Shown one piece after another: positions 9,180 through 18,456 of a DNA stretch of 64,000 nucleotides; within the stretch, counting starts at the first letter, position 1; the number at the start of each line of letters is the position of its first letter. The notes under the pieces were generated by a model that saw only the letters and a list, made by a program, of their open reading frames with translations, was not told the origin of the DNA and made no database searches. Both the position numbers and the translations under genes were made by a program. The stretch is from contig NZ_PYGE01000014.1 in NCBI RefSeq assembly GCF_003014555.1, positions 62,001 to 126,000 of the forward strand, given 5' to 3'. This DNA comes from Haloactinopolyspora alba. GTDB taxonomy: Bacteria > Actinomycetota > Actinomycetes > Jiangellales > Jiangellaceae.

Positions 9180-12100
9180 ATGACGCGGACCGCGCGAGGA
9201 CGTCGTGGGAATGACGGCGCCGCGAAGCGGGCGCGCGCGAGCCAGCGCCCCAGCGACAAGTCCAGCCGCGCGAAGGAGGCTGCGTCCGACCAGGAGCCTT
9301 CCCGCTCAGCTTGGCGCACGTTCCTGCACGACCGCAGTGTGCGTTCGCGTGTCGCGGCGCTCGTTCTGCTGCCGCTGCTCGGCACGCTGATCCTGGGCTC
9401 CCTGTTCTTCCGGACCGCGCTCGACGAGGCGTCGTCGGCCTCGCGTGTGGAGAGTCTCTCCGAGGTGGGCCTGTCGGCGGTCGAAGCGCTGCACGCCATC
9501 CAGGACGAGCGTGACGTCTCGGGCCTGGCCGAGGCCGGCGGCACCGGAGCCGGAGCGGTCAGCGATGCGCGCGCGGCCACGGACGAAGCCCTCGCGGCAC
9601 TCGAGGAAGAGATCGACGAGCGGCGTGACGACGAGCTCGGCTCCTCGTTCGAGGGCGCGGTCATCGCCTTCGACCGCGAGATGGGCCGTCTCGACGGTTA
9701 CCGCGCACAGCGCGACGACGCCAACCCGCCGTTCGACCAGGGCGGCACGAACGGGTACCACCGCTTCGCCGAGGCATTGCAGCGCGTCGTCACCGCCTCC
9801 GGATCGGTCGCGGACGACCCGCTGCTCACCCGGCGCATCGACTCGCTGGCCGACATCGCCCAGGCGGTCGAGTCGGCGTCGATGGAACGGGGTCTGGTCG
9901 CCTACTTCATCCAGCCGGGCGAGGTGCCCACGGACGAACAGCGCGACCAGGCGACGGTGCTGCAGGGCGAACAGGACCTCCTGCTGGTCGGCCGGTTCAT
10001 CAACGGCTTCGGCTTCACCCAGCAGGCGCGCATCTACTCCAACCAGATCTTCGTCGCCAACCGCGAGATCGCGACCGCGCGCAGCGACATCAGCAACGGT
10101 GCTCCTGCTCGCACGACGAAGGAGGAGTGGTACTCCAGCGCCACCACACGCATCGAGAACCTGCGTGAGATCGAAACGCAGACCGCCCAGCGCGTCGTGA
10201 ACCGTGCGTCCGAAACCGCACAGTCCGCGCAGCTCACGGCGTTGTTCATCGCCGCCGCGGTGCTCCTGGTGCTGGGGCTGACCATCTACCTGACGATCGT
10301 CGTCGCCCGTTCCATCATCGGCCCGCTCCGGCGGCTGCGCGCGACGGCTCTCGAGACCTCGCAGAGCCATCTGCCGGAGCTGGTCGACCGGGTGCGGCGC
10401 GACGGCCCGGCGGCCGCCCGTACGAGTGACAACGCAGTGGAGGCCGAGGGCCGCGACGAGATCGGCCAGGTCGCCACCGCCTTCAACGACGTGCACTCCA
10501 CCGCTGTCGACGTGGCCGCGGGGCAGGCGCTGTTGCGCCAGAACCTCGACACCATCGTGGTCAACCTGTCCCGGCGCACCCAGTCCCTGGTCGACCGCCA
10601 GCTCGGCGAGATCGAGGGGCTCGAGCAGCGCGAGCGTGACCCGGACCAGCTGAGCACGCTGTTCCGCATCGACCACATGGCCACCCGTGTGCGCCGGCAC
10701 GCCGAGAGCCTGCTGGTCCTCGCCGGTGTCGACGAGATGCGCAAGCAGACCTCCGCCGCCGGCATCCTCGACGTCGTCCGCACTGCCGTCGGCGAGGTCG
10801 AGCAGTACCCGCGGGTGAAGTTCGGCGTCATGCCGACCGACCTGGTCGCCGCAGGCGCCGTTGACGACATCGCCCACCTGCTCGCCGAGCTGATCGACAA
10901 CGCCACCGAGTTCTCGGCACCTGCCACCCCGGTGCGTGTCACCAGTCAGCCGTTGCTCGGTGGCGGGTTGCGCCTGCAGGTCGCCGACTCCGGCATCGGC
11001 ATCGGCGAGGAGCAGCTCGAGGAGTTGAACGAGCGGCTGCGCAACGCCGGTGACATCGACGTCGCGGCGTCGCGCACGCTGGGCCTGTACGTGGTGGCCC
11101 GCCTGGCGGCCAAGCACGGCATCCAGGTACGGCTCGAGCCCGTCCCCGAGGGCGGTATCGCCGCGCAGGTCGACCTGCCTTCGCACCTGATCCTGTCGGC
11201 GCTGGACACCGGTGAGGGCGTCATCGCGCCGGTGTCGGCCGAGGCGGAGCCCGAGCCGGTGGGCCCGGCGCACGACGGTGACGACGTCGCCGCCCTCGAG
11301 CCGGCCACGTCCGGCCACGGCACCGAGCAGGCGCCGGCTCCGCTCACGGCGGCCGGCCTGCCCCGGCGGGACGCGACCGACGACACCGGCGAGCAGCGGG
11401 CGGTTCCGGAGCAGGACGCACCCGCCGAACGCCCGGCCTGGCCGGAGCGCCCGGCCTGGCCGGAGCGCCCGGCCTGGCCCGCAGCGGCGCCCGGCACGCC
11501 GGAACCGCAAGCACAACCGGAAGCGACGCCGCAGCCCGAGCCCGCCCGGCAGGTCGAGCCGCTGTCCGCGCAACACGAGCCGCAGCCCACGGCCCGCGAC
11601 GACGCTCAACCGGCGCAGGCAGCGTGGAACCAGCCGTCCTGGAACCAGCAGCCTGCACGGCCTGCCGCCGGTGCTCGCGGCGAGCACGCCGAGCAGTACC
11701 GCTCCCAGGCGGATGCACTGCCCGGAACCACCGGCGGGGCCTCGGGCAACCAGGCCCGGCCGTCGCTGCGTGCTCCCGAGCCGGAACTACCCGAGAGTGA
11801 CTCGCCGATCTTCGACTCCGTCGCCTCCGCCTGGTTCAGCAGGTCGAGCACCGAGCACGACTGGTCGAGCCCGGCCGACGAAGGCTGGCGCAAAGCCGCG
11901 GAAGCCCTCCGGACGGCCGAGGAAGCGGCGAGCGCCCGGCGCAGCCAGCGCGACACCGAGCCGATCCCGGACGCGACCCGTCCGGCGGCCCCGGCGGCGA
12001 GCGGGAACGGCGGCTCCGCCGCACCGGCTCCGCCCGCCGAGCCCGAGTCCGCGGAACCCGCGGTGAACGCCTCCGGGCTTCCCGTACGGCGGCGCGGGGC

Positions 12101-12296
12101 CTCGCTCGTCCCGGGGTCGATCGCGGACGCCCCCGAGAACGCCCGTCCCGAACGTCCGGCCGCTACGGAGGGCAAGGACGCCGAGACGGTCGCCTCCACG
12201 CTGTCCAGCCTGCAGCGCGGCGTCGGCCGCGGACGCGAAGAGACAGGTGGCTGGGTTCCGAAGCGACCCGGTGACCCCGAGAGGAGCAATTCGTGA
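9180..12296 (+). CDS. conservon sensor histidine kinase with NIT domain (CvnA-type)
   Basis: 1038 residues. Basic N terminus, membrane segment at about 58-77, extracytoplasmic nitrate/nitrite-sensing-type (NIT) helical domain to about 350, second membrane segment 354-378, HAMP linker, a dimerisation segment DHMATRVRRHAESLLVLAG (about 495-515), and an HATPase domain with LIDNATEFSAP (N box, about 571) and DSGIGIG (G1 box, about 603). The last 350 residues are proline-rich and disordered, with three tandem PERPAWP units. ATG 9180 was chosen for the GAGGAAGG upstream. The next three genes complete the conservon, in which the kinase works with a small GTPase module rather than a classical response regulator. 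The signal is unknown. Confidence 0.9.
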   Translation: MTRTARGRRGNDGAAKRARASQRPSDKSSRAKEAASDQEPSRSAWRTFLHDRSVRSRVAALVLLPLLGTLILGSLFFRTALDEASSASRVESLSEVGLSAVEALHAIQDERDVSGLAEAGGTGAGAVSDARAATDEALAALEEEIDERRDDELGSSFEGAVIAFDREMGRLDGYRAQRDDANPPFDQGGTNGYHRFAEALQRVVTASGSVADDPLLTRRIDSLADIAQAVESASMERGLVAYFIQPGEVPTDEQRDQATVLQGEQDLLLVGRFINGFGFTQQARIYSNQIFVANREIATARSDISNGAPARTTKEEWYSSATTRIENLREIETQTAQRVVNRASETAQSAQLTALFIAAAVLLVLGLTIYLTIVVARSIIGPLRRLRATALETSQSHLPELVDRVRRDGPAAARTSDNAVEAEGRDEIGQVATAFNDVHSTAVDVAAGQALLRQNLDTIVVNLSRRTQSLVDRQLGEIEGLEQRERDPDQLSTLFRIDHMATRVRRHAESLLVLAGVDEMRKQTSAAGILDVVRTAVGEVEQYPRVKFGVMPTDLVAAGAVDDIAHLLAELIDNATEFSAPATPVRVTSQPLLGGGLRLQVADSGIGIGEEQLEELNERLRNAGDIDVAASRTLGLYVVARLAAKHGIQVRLEPVPEGGIAAQVDLPSHLILSALDTGEGVIAPVSAEAEPEPVGPAHDGDDVAALEPATSGHGTEQAPAPLTAAGLPRRDATDDTGEQRAVPEQDAPAERPAWPERPAWPERPAWPAAAPGTPEPQAQPEATPQPEPARQVEPLSAQHEPQPTARDDAQPAQAAWNQPSWNQQPARPAAGARGEHAEQYRSQADALPGTTGGASGNQARPSLRAPEPELPESDSPIFDSVASAWFSRSSTEHDWSSPADEGWRKAAEALRTAEEAASARRSQRDTEPIPDATRPAAPAASGNGGSAAPAPPAEPESAEPAVNASGLPVRRRGASLVPGSIADAPENARPERPAATEGKDAETVASTLSSLQRGVGRGREETGGWVPKRPGDPERSNS

Positions 12297-12688
12297 CCAA
12301 CGCCTCCCAAGACGAGCTCGGTTGGCTGCTCGACCGGTTCGTCGATCGCACGACCGGCGCGGCGCACGCGGTGGTCGTGTCGGCCGACGGCCTGCACCTG
12401 GCCGGTTCCACCGGCATGCCCCGCGAACGCGGCGAACAGCTCGCCGCCGTCGTATCCGGTCTGGCCAGTCTGACCGTCGGCGCGTCGCTGATCCTGGGCG
12501 CCGGTGAGGTCCAACAGACACTCGTCGAGATGAGCAACGGTTTCATGCTGGTCATGGCCGTCCGCGACGGTGCTCACCTGGCCGTCCTGGCGGCGGCGGA
12601 CGCCGACCTCGGTCAGGTGGGCTACGAGATGGCCCTGCTCGTCGAGCGGGTCGGTGCGGCACTCAACCCGGCAAGTCGCGTGGGATGA
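12293..12688 (+). CDS. roadblock/LC7 domain protein (CvnB-type)
   Basis: 131 residues, one roadblock/LC7 domain: LGWLLDRFVDRTTGAAHAVVVSADGLHLAGSTGM, then AAVVSGLASLTVGAS and a conserved C-terminal helix. Such proteins are GTPase-activating or scaffold partners of Ras-like GTPases. The GTG start overlaps the kinase stop by 4 bases and follows GAGGAG, so translation is coupled. It is expected to act with the GTPase encoded two genes downstream. Confidence 0.9.
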   Translation: MTNASQDELGWLLDRFVDRTTGAAHAVVVSADGLHLAGSTGMPRERGEQLAAVVSGLASLTVGASLILGAGEVQQTLVEMSNGFMLVMAVRDGAHLAVLAAADADLGQVGYEMALLVERVGAALNPASRVG

Positions 12689-12777
12689 TCCGGCATGAAC
12701 GGGCGCAGGATGTGGTGGGATCGGGTCGGTACGAACGTTGTTGACCCGGCGGTCTCTTCACTGGGCTGGAGGTAAGT

Positions 12778-13140
12778 ATGGCGACATCCGACGGGCGGCG
12801 AGTCCGGCCGTACCTCGCGACGCGGGGACGGACCCGGCCGGTGCAGGACATCGCCATCGAAGCGCTCGTCTCGACCACCACGAACGGCCGCGATCACGGC
12901 GCTGACCCGGAGCCCGAGCGTGAGCGCATTCTCCGGCTGTGTCATTCTCCCCGGTCGGTCGCCGAGGTGGCGGCCATCGTCTCGACGCCACTCGGAGTGG
13001 CCCGTGTCCTCGTCGCCGATCTCGAGTCGGAGAACCTGGTACGGGTGGCGGATCCGCATGCGGCGTACGCCGGTTCGTCCGAGCCGGCCCGAAACCTGAG
13101 CGTCCTGGAAAGGGTGAGGGATGGCCTTCGTCGACTCTGA
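12778..13140 (+). CDS. DUF742 protein (CvnC-type)
   Basis: 120 residues. The sequence VRPYLATRGRTRPV at the start, LCHSPRSVAEVAAIVSTPLGVARVLVADL in the middle (a winged-helix-like segment) and a short C-terminal tail are typical of DUF742, the third protein of actinomycete conservons. A strong GGAGG lies 8 bases before the ATG. The last 20 bases overlap the GTPase gene. It may bind DNA or link the sensor to the GTPase; its biochemical role is not settled. Confidence 0.9.
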   Translation: MATSDGRRVRPYLATRGRTRPVQDIAIEALVSTTTNGRDHGADPEPERERILRLCHSPRSVAEVAAIVSTPLGVARVLVADLESENLVRVADPHAAYAGSSEPARNLSVLERVRDGLRRL

Positions 13141-13717
13141 GGTGTCCGGTGGCACAGCTGCCGACCAGGACGCGCTCTCGGTCAAGATCGTGGTCGCCGG
13201 CGGGTTCGGCGTCGGGAAGACCACGTTCGTCGGCGCGGTGAGCGAGATCGAGCCGCTGCGCACCGAAGCACTCATGACCGAGGCGTCGACCAGCGTCGAC
13301 GACCTGTCGATGCTGCCGGAGAAGCGCACGACGACGGTCGCGATGGACTTCGGGCGCATCACGCTCGCGGACGACCTGGTGCTGTATCTGTTCGGCACGC
13401 CGGGACAGAACCGCTTCTGGTTCATGTGGGACGACATCACCCACGGCGCCATCGGTGCCGTGGTCCTGGTCGACACCCGGCGGCTGGCCGACTGCTTCGG
13501 CGCCATCGACTACGTCGAACAGCGCGGTATCCCGTTCCTCGTCGCCCTGAACGCGTTCGACGGCGTGCAGGAGCACGATGTCGAGGACGTCCGCGACGCG
13601 CTGCAGATCGGGCCCGAGGTGCCGTTCGTCGTCACGGACGCGCGCGAACGCGAATCGGTCAAGGTCGTGCTGGTCACGTTGGTCGAACACGCCATGTCGC
13701 TGATCCAGCAGCCCTGA
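13121..13717 (+). CDS. conservon small GTPase (CvnD-type)
   Basis: 198 residues, a Ras-like GTP-binding domain. The P loop is GGFGVGKTTFVG (about residues 27-38), the switch region contains KRTTTVAMDFGRI and the G3 motif is FGTPGQNRFWFMW; the G4 motif is LNAFD instead of the canonical NKxD, as often seen in this family. The ATG lies inside the end of the DUF742 gene. With the kinase, roadblock and DUF742 proteins it forms a complete conservon, a membrane-associated signalling complex of filamentous actinomycetes. Confidence 0.9.
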   Translation: MAFVDSEVSGGTAADQDALSVKIVVAGGFGVGKTTFVGAVSEIEPLRTEALMTEASTSVDDLSMLPEKRTTTVAMDFGRITLADDLVLYLFGTPGQNRFWFMWDDITHGAIGAVVLVDTRRLADCFGAIDYVEQRGIPFLVALNAFDGVQEHDVEDVRDALQIGPEVPFVVTDARERESVKVVLVTLVEHAMSLIQQP

Positions 13718-13770
13718 TCCCGGCCGCGGGACGCACCCGGCGGGCGGTACGGCGGCGGCGCCGGCCGAGC

Positions 13771-14142
13771 TCAGCGCCGTTCCGCGTCCGTCCGGCCGGT
13801 CCGCGGCATCGACAGCAGCCGCCACCCGATCAGGAACACCCCCAGCACCACGGTGGCCACGACCACGAACGACGGCGCCGTCCCCTGCCCGGACACCGCG
13901 CGCAGCAGCATCCCGACGAGGACCGTCGCCGCCCAGACCGTGACACCGGTCGGCAGGACGGACCGAGGACGGCGCCAGGCACGCGCCGCCAGCCATCCGG
14001 ACGCGAGGCCCGTCAGGAACGGCCACGCCGTCGTCGCGATCCCGGCGAGATCTCCGACGCCCTCGTGTGTGCGCCTTCCGAGCAGGACGAAGGCGACGAC
14101 AAGCAGGACGTCGACGAGCGCGGCGACGGCCGCACGGCTCAC
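13771..14142 (-). CDS. DUF3054-like small membrane protein
   Basis: 123 residues with four hydrophobic segments (AALVDVLLVVAFVLLG, ITTAWPFL-type, TGVTVWAATVLVGMLL and FVVVATVVLGVFLIGW). The arrangement and the RTHEG motif resemble DUF3054, a small actinobacterial membrane family of unknown function. I chose the GTG that overlaps the stop of the upstream cca gene (GTGA), although the frame is open 10 codons further up. It is cotranscribed with the tRNA nucleotidyltransferase. Confidence 0.65.
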   Translation of the reverse strand: MSRAAVAALVDVLLVVAFVLLGRRTHEGVGDLAGIATTAWPFLTGLASGWLAARAWRRPRSVLPTGVTVWAATVLVGMLLRAVSGQGTAPSFVVVATVVLGVFLIGWRLLSMPRTGRTDAERR

Positions 14143-15602
14143 GACGCGCTCTCGGGCTGTTCGGCCCACCACTTCAGCAGTTCGTCACGCGCCTCGTCCT
14201 CGTCCAGACCACCGCGGTCCAGGCGGACCTCGAGCAGGTGCTGGTAGGCACGCCCGACGACCGGACCGGGCGCGATGCCGAGGATCCGCATGATCTGGTT
14301 GCCGTCCAGGTCCGGGCGGATCGAGGCGAGCTCCTCCTCCTCGGCGAGGCGCTCGATGCGTTCCTCGAGGCTGTCGTAGGAGCGCTGCAGGGCCTGCGCC
14401 TTGCGCCGGTTCCGGGTGGTGCAGTCGGCGCGGGTCAGCACGTGCAGGCGGGCCAGCTCCTCGCCCGCGTCGCGGACGTACCGCCGGACCGCCGAGTCGG
14501 TCCACTCGCCGCTGCCGTAGCCGTGGAAACGCAGGTGCAGCCGCGTCAGCTCGGTGACGCTGTTGACGACCGCGGTGGGGTACCGCAGGGCCGTCAGCCG
14601 CTTCCGGGCGAGCTTCGCGCCCACGACGTCGTGATGGTAGAAGCTCACACCGCCACGGGTCTCGAACCGGCGCGTCTTCGGCTTGCCGATGTCGTGCAGC
14701 AACGCGGCGAGCCGGATCACCAGGTCCGGCCCATCGCCCGGAAGCCGCTCCTCCAGCTCGATGGCCTGTTCGAGCACGGTCAGCGAGTGCTCGTACACGT
14801 CCTTGTGCCGGTGGTGCTCGTCGATCTCGAGCCGCAGTGCCGGCAGCTCCGGCAGCACCCGCGCCGCGAGACCGGTGTCCACCAGCAGCGTGAGCCCCGC
14901 CCGCGGGTCCGCCGCCAGCAGCATCTTGGAAAGCTCGTCGCGCACCCGTTCGGCCGAGACGATGTCGATGCGCTCGGCCATGGTGCCCATGGCGGACACG
15001 ACCTCGTCGGCCACCTCGAACCCGAGCTGCGCGGCGAACCGGGCTGCGCGCATCATCCGCAGCGGGTCGTCGGAGAACGACTGCTGCGGCGTGCCGGGCG
15101 TGCGGATGGTCTGCCGGCCGAGATCGACGAGGCCCTGGTGCGGATCGACGAACTCGTGCCCGGGCAGCATGACGGCCATCGCGTTGACGGTGAAGTCCCG
15201 GCGCACGAGGTCGTCGGCGATGGAGTCTCCGTACGCCACCGCCGGCTTCCGGCTCTCCTGCTCGTAGCTGTCGGCACGGTAGGTCGTGATCTCGATGTGG
15301 AAACCGTCCTTGGTCCCGCCGATGGTTCCGTACGCCCGCCCGACGTCCCACACCGAGTCGGCCCAGCCGGCCAGCAGCCGCTTGGTGTCCTCGGGCCGCG
15401 CCGACGTAGTGAAGTCGAGGTCGTGGCCGAGCCGGTCCAGCAGCGCGTCCCGGACCGACCCGCCGACGAGCGCCAGCTCGTGTCCGGCCCCCTCGAACCG
15501 GGCACCGAGCTCGTCGGCGACCGGCGCGATGCGCAGCAACTGCCGGACCGCCTGACGTTGTGCTTTGGAGAGCAGCTGCGTGGGATCGTCACGTTCGGTC
15601 AC
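14139..15602 (-). CDS. cca: CCA tRNA nucleotidyltransferase / poly(A) polymerase family
   Basis: 487 residues. The class II nucleotidyltransferase head has [11 protein letters not shown] and the metal-binding [11 protein letters not shown]; the tRNA-binding arm region [13 protein letters not shown] follows, then an HD domain ([29 protein letters not shown]). It adds or repairs the CCA end of tRNA using CTP and ATP. It is divergent from the Nudix gene exactly as pcnA and mutT4 are in mycobacteria. Length and motifs are normal. Confidence 0.95.
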   Translation of the reverse strand: MTERDDPTQLLSKAQRQAVRQLLRIAPVADELGARFEGAGHELALVGGSVRDALLDRLGHDLDFTTSARPEDTKRLLAGWADSVWDVGRAYGTIGGTKDGFHIEITTYRADSYEQESRKPAVAYGDSIADDLVRRDFTVNAMAVMLPGHEFVDPHQGLVDLGRQTIRTPGTPQQSFSDDPLRMMRAARFAAQLGFEVADEVVSAMGTMAERIDIVSAERVRDELSKMLLAADPRAGLTLLVDTGLAARVLPELPALRLEIDEHHRHKDVYEHSLTVLEQAIELEERLPGDGPDLVIRLAALLHDIGKPKTRRFETRGGVSFYHHDVVGAKLARKRLTALRYPTAVVNSVTELTRLHLRFHGYGSGEWTDSAVRRYVRDAGEELARLHVLTRADCTTRNRRKAQALQRSYDSLEERIERLAEEEELASIRPDLDGNQIMRILGIAPGPVVGRAYQHLLEVRLDRGGLDEDEARDELLKWWAEQPESAS

Positions 15603-15691
15603 GACCCACCAGCGTAAACGGTGCGGGGAGCAGCCACGCCGACACGTCGCCGACCAGCGGCGAGCAGGAGCAATGCGGTTACTCTGGACGT

Positions 15692-16249
15692 ATGCCCGGC
15701 TCGCCGTCCACCCCAGGAAGCCTGGGTGACGGCCCTCACAACCGGCGGCGCCGGGGAGCGAAGCGGCGCCGGGCGAAGAACCGCCCGCGACGACGGGCCG
15801 TCACCGAGACGTCGGCCGGCGGTCTCGTGGTCGACCAGCTCGAGCAGGCCACCATGGTCGTGCTGATCGGCCGGATCGACCGCCGGGGCCGACTGGAGTG
15901 GGTACTGCCGAAGGGACATGTGGAGGCAGGTGAAACCGCTGAGCAGGCTGCGGTGCGAGAAGTGTCGGAGGAGACTGGTCTGACGTCACGCGTGGTGGCG
16001 GCGGTGGGGGACATCGACTACTGGTTCGGAGCGAACAACCGCCGCATCCACAAAACCGTGCATCACTTCCTCCTCGAGGCCACGGGTGGGAGTCTGAGCA
16101 CCGACGACGTGGAGGTGAGCGAGGTGGCCTGGGTTCCGCTGGACGAGCTGTCCGGCCGCATGCGCTATGCCTCGGAACGCCGGCTCGCCCGCCGCCTGCC
16201 CGAACTGCTCGCCGAAGTCGCCGCGGCGCCGCACGGGGACGGCCGATGA
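15692..16249 (+). CDS. Nudix hydrolase (MutT4-like)
   Basis: 185 residues. After a basic 35-residue tail comes a full Nudix fold; the Nudix box [23 protein letters not shown] (23 residues, positions about 75-97) has every conserved Gly and Glu (G-x5-E-x7-R-E-x2-E-E-x-G). Such enzymes hydrolyse a nucleoside diphosphate linked to another group. The stop overlaps the next start (ATGA), opening the chain of coupled genes that runs to the anti-sigma factor. Confidence 0.9.
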   Translation: MPGSPSTPGSLGDGPHNRRRRGAKRRRAKNRPRRRAVTETSAGGLVVDQLEQATMVVLIGRIDRRGRLEWVLPKGHVEAGETAEQAAVREVSEETGLTSRVVAAVGDIDYWFGANNRRIHKTVHHFLLEATGGSLSTDDVEVSEVAWVPLDELSGRMRYASERRLARRLPELLAEVAAAPHGDGR

Positions 16250-18456
16250 GGCGGCACGCTCGATCCCGGTGGCTGCTCGCCGCCGCGGCACTCGCGGCGC
16301 TGGTGCCGGGGATTGCCGTCGCGGCGCCGGGTGCCGCTGTCGCGGCGAACGCGGCCCCGGCTCCTGCTGCCGACCCGGCTGCGCCTCCCGCCGGCCCCGC
16401 CGCGACCATCGCGTTGCATTCGGCCACACCGAGCGTGCTCCGGCCGTCCGACGACGAGCTGGTGCTGACCGGAACGGTCCGGAACACCGGAGACGAGCCG
16501 GTGCGCAACGCCCAGGTTCTGCCCCGGTTCAGCCGGGTGCCGCTGGAGTCACGTGCCGAGATCGGCCGTGTCGGCACCGACCAGAACCTGAACTGGGGCG
16601 CACGGTACAGCGACGGCTACGACCCGGTCGACGCACTGCAGCCCGGCGAGACCCAGCCGTTCACCCTGCGTGTACCGGTCGAGTTGCTCGACTTCGCGCA
16701 GTCCGGGGTGTACATCGTCGGCGCGGACGTCATGGGCTCCCCGGTGGACAGCGAGCAACGCATCCGCCTCGACACCGAACGCACCGTGATCCCGTGGCTG
16801 CCGAGAGCCGGCGATCTGCCGACCGTCCCGGTCGGCATGCTGTGGCCGCTGGCGGACCGGCCCGCGCTGATGCCTGACGGCACGCTGCTCGACGATTCGC
16901 TGGCCGCACAGGTGGGCGCGGAGGACCCGCTGTCCACGCTGGTGGACGCCGCGGCGGACGCGCCGGTGACGTGGGCGGTCGACCCCGATCTCGTCGACAC
17001 CGCGGACGCGATGACCGACGGGTACGGCGTCGTCTCGCCGTCCGGTGTCATCGAGGGCTCTCGGGCCAACAGCGACGCCGCACGCGCCTGGCTGACGTCC
17101 CTGCAGCAGGCGACGGACGGCAGCAACGTGCTGATGCTCCCTTACGCCACGCCGGATCTCGCCGCCCTCGCGACGACCGAGCCGGGACTGGCCGGGACCG
17201 TTGCCCGCCGCGCCGTCTCGGTGTCCGAGCAGGCCGCCCGCACGTTCGGCGCGTCCGCGCCGGCGGGATGGCTCGACAGCGGCTCCGTCAGCACGGACGC
17301 GCTCAGTGCCCTCGCCGAGGCCGGCGCCGGCTCGGTCGTCGTGCCCGGCGACGCGGTGCGGCCACGGCCCGACGGCCCGTCGGCTACGTTCGACCTGGGC
17401 GAGGGGTCGCTGGACGCCGTGGTCACCGATTCCGGGCTCAGCGACGCCGTCGCCGCCGCGGCGGTCGCGCCGGATCCGCAGGCGGGCGCGCTGGAAGTCC
17501 GGCAGCGCTGGTTCGCCGAGACCGCGATGATCGCCATGTCCGCCGCCGACAGTGGCGCCACCCCAGATCCGCTCGTCGTGGCTCCTCCCCTGCGATGGCG
17601 GCCCTCCAAGGCCGCCGCCGAGGCGGTCATCGCCTCGTGGACGTCGATTCCGTGGGTCGAACCCACCTCGGTCGACACCGCCAGCAACGGGACCGCCGGC
17701 ACGGACACAGACGCCGTCACGCCCGACCCGGCCGAAGGCACCAACAGGCTGCCGGAGAACAACGTCGAGGCCACCGCCGAGTTGCACCGCCAGGCGGGCA
17801 GCTACGCAGGGCTGCTGGCCGACACCGGCACGGCCAACCAGGACCTCGCGCTCGCGGCGGTACGCGCGGCCTCGACGGGCTGGCGCTCCGACCCCGCCGC
17901 GGGCCGGGCCTACGCGAACTCGATCGCCGACGACCTCGCGGCGCAGCTGGACGAAGTGAGCGTGACCGTTCCCGAGTCCGTCACGCTGTCGAGCCGCACC
18001 GGCACGTTCCCGCTGACCGTGACGAACGATCTCGACCAGGCCATCGTCATCGGACTCGACATCACCTCCGCGAACGTCGACCGGCTACGCATCGACGACG
18101 TCGCCGAACGGCGGATCGAGCCGGGCGCCCGCGAGCTCGTGAACGTCACCGCACAAGCCGCCGCGAACGGGAAGGTGCCGATCGACGTCCAGCTCACCAC
18201 CGGTACCGGCACCGCGATCGGACCGGCCCGGCCCACGGTCGTCAACGCGACGGACTACGGCACCATCGGCTGGCTGATCGTCGGCGGCGCCGGAGCCCTG
18301 TTCGCCGCGGCCCTGGTACGCCGTACGACCCGGCGGCGCACGCCCGAGGACGCCGAGACTGCTGAGGGCACCACCGACGGGACCGCCGAGGACACCGACG
18401 CCGCGGGCACCGGCCCGCCATCCCCGACCGAGCCACTGCGGGGGACCAGCCGGTGA
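16246..18456 (+). CDS. secreted, membrane-anchored DUF6049-family protein
   Basis: 736 residues. A signal peptide ([29 protein letters not shown]) precedes a large extracytoplasmic region with beta-rich domains at both ends (an NTF-like [14 protein letters not shown] immunoglobulin-type start, and [20 protein letters not shown] near the end), and one membrane helix (about 673-692) with a basic stop and an acidic cytoplasmic tail. It is the counterpart of the protein encoded between the Nudix and murJ genes in mycobacteria and streptomycetes. Start and stop overlap both neighbours by 4 bases. A role with MurJ in wall synthesis is inferred from this strict linkage only. Confidence 0.8.
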   Translation: MRRHARSRWLLAAAALAALVPGIAVAAPGAAVAANAAPAPAADPAAPPAGPAATIALHSATPSVLRPSDDELVLTGTVRNTGDEPVRNAQVLPRFSRVPLESRAEIGRVGTDQNLNWGARYSDGYDPVDALQPGETQPFTLRVPVELLDFAQSGVYIVGADVMGSPVDSEQRIRLDTERTVIPWLPRAGDLPTVPVGMLWPLADRPALMPDGTLLDDSLAAQVGAEDPLSTLVDAAADAPVTWAVDPDLVDTADAMTDGYGVVSPSGVIEGSRANSDAARAWLTSLQQATDGSNVLMLPYATPDLAALATTEPGLAGTVARRAVSVSEQAARTFGASAPAGWLDSGSVSTDALSALAEAGAGSVVVPGDAVRPRPDGPSATFDLGEGSLDAVVTDSGLSDAVAAAAVAPDPQAGALEVRQRWFAETAMIAMSAADSGATPDPLVVAPPLRWRPSKAAAEAVIASWTSIPWVEPTSVDTASNGTAGTDTDAVTPDPAEGTNRLPENNVEATAELHRQAGSYAGLLADTGTANQDLALAAVRAASTGWRSDPAAGRAYANSIADDLAAQLDEVSVTVPESVTLSSRTGTFPLTVTNDLDQAIVIGLDITSANVDRLRIDDVAERRIEPGARELVNVTAQAAANGKVPIDVQLTTGTGTAIGPARPTVVNATDYGTIGWLIVGGAGALFAAALVRRTTRRRTPEDAETAEGTTDGTAEDTDAAGTGPPSPTEPLRGTSR

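Noticed and set aside
9306-11687. 793-codon open frame on the minus strand
   Set aside because: Antisense to the conservon kinase; its sequence is a composition artefact of a GC-rich gene and it has no family features.
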